A program made the translations under genes and the position numbers. The notes below the pieces were generated by a model. It made no database searches. It was not told the origin of the DNA and saw nothing but the letters and a program-made list of their open reading frames with translations. Positions 63,939 to 64,000 of a stretch of DNA of 64,000 bases are shown here, in pieces. The DNA is from Omphalotus guepiniiformis (Eukaryota > Basidiomycota > Agaricomycetes > Agaricales > Omphalotaceae): the NCBI GenBank assembly GCA_028554645.1, contig JAQOOI010000075.1, forward strand, positions 124,001 to 188,000. Reading direction: 5' to 3'. Every line of letters begins with the position of its first letter. Positions within the stretch are counted from its first letter, which is position 1.

Positions 63939-64000
63939 AGACTCGCTAAGCCTAATCAGAACAGATAATCACACAGAAAATAGAAAGAACTCACATCTCG

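Overview
The window looks like nuclear DNA of a mushroom-type basidiomycete (Agaricomycetes). Genes are broken by many short introns (mostly 45-70 bp, GT..AG, often with GTATGT, GTAAGT or GTTCGT donors). Several families are typical of that class: a tandem family matching what I know as DUF7918, an F-box protein, a sedolisin-type tripeptidyl peptidase, and a Ty3/Gypsy chromovirus. No tRNA, rRNA, CRISPR array or prokaryotic operon was seen. Gene models were spliced by eye. Where I give exon limits, the reading phase was checked across every junction.

Layout. 1-5.1 kb: the 3' end of a Cys-rich zinc-binding protein, two hypothetical genes, and COQ4 (ubiquinone synthesis, minus strand). 5.2-21.5 kb: four paralogous DUF7918-like genes on the plus strand. 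An 8.8-kb, apparently intact Ty3/Gypsy chromovirus (10011-18821, minus orientation) and one unrelated small gene lie between copies 3 and 4. The element has two 401-bp LTRs that look identical, a TCTAC target duplication, one 2237-residue Gag-Pol frame, and an extra 309-codon ORF that ends inside the LTR. 21.5-27.1 kb: a tail-to-tail pair of BRI3-like genes, gene relics, and a small secreted six-cysteine protein built from four short exons. 27.5-38 kb: a large low-complexity protein, two tiny overlapping candidate genes, a ten-exon S53 tripeptidyl peptidase, and a Ser/Thr kinase with a duplicated C-terminal module.

38-51.5 kb: a decayed hydrolase-like locus, a frameshifted F-box gene, a BTB protein, TMA46 (ribosome-associated zinc-finger protein), CWC2 (spliceosome), a hypothetical ORF, a gene-poor stretch with a macrodomain-like scrap, and a minus-strand gene of very small exons. 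51.7-64 kb: a CRZ1-like calcineurin-pathway transcription factor, a truncated duplicate of a membrane-protein gene followed by its full ten-exon version, FBP1 (fructose-1,6-bisphosphatase), and a Ser/Pro-rich zinc-finger protein running towards the right edge.

The housekeeping genes (COQ4, TMA46, CWC2, CRZ1, FBP1) do not form a pathway. They are ordinary neighbours separated by accessory, repetitive or decaying DNA. The best candidates for something undescribed are the extra retrotransposon ORF, the DUF7918-like array with its SUMO-type motifs, the six-cysteine secreted protein, and the kinase tail repeat.
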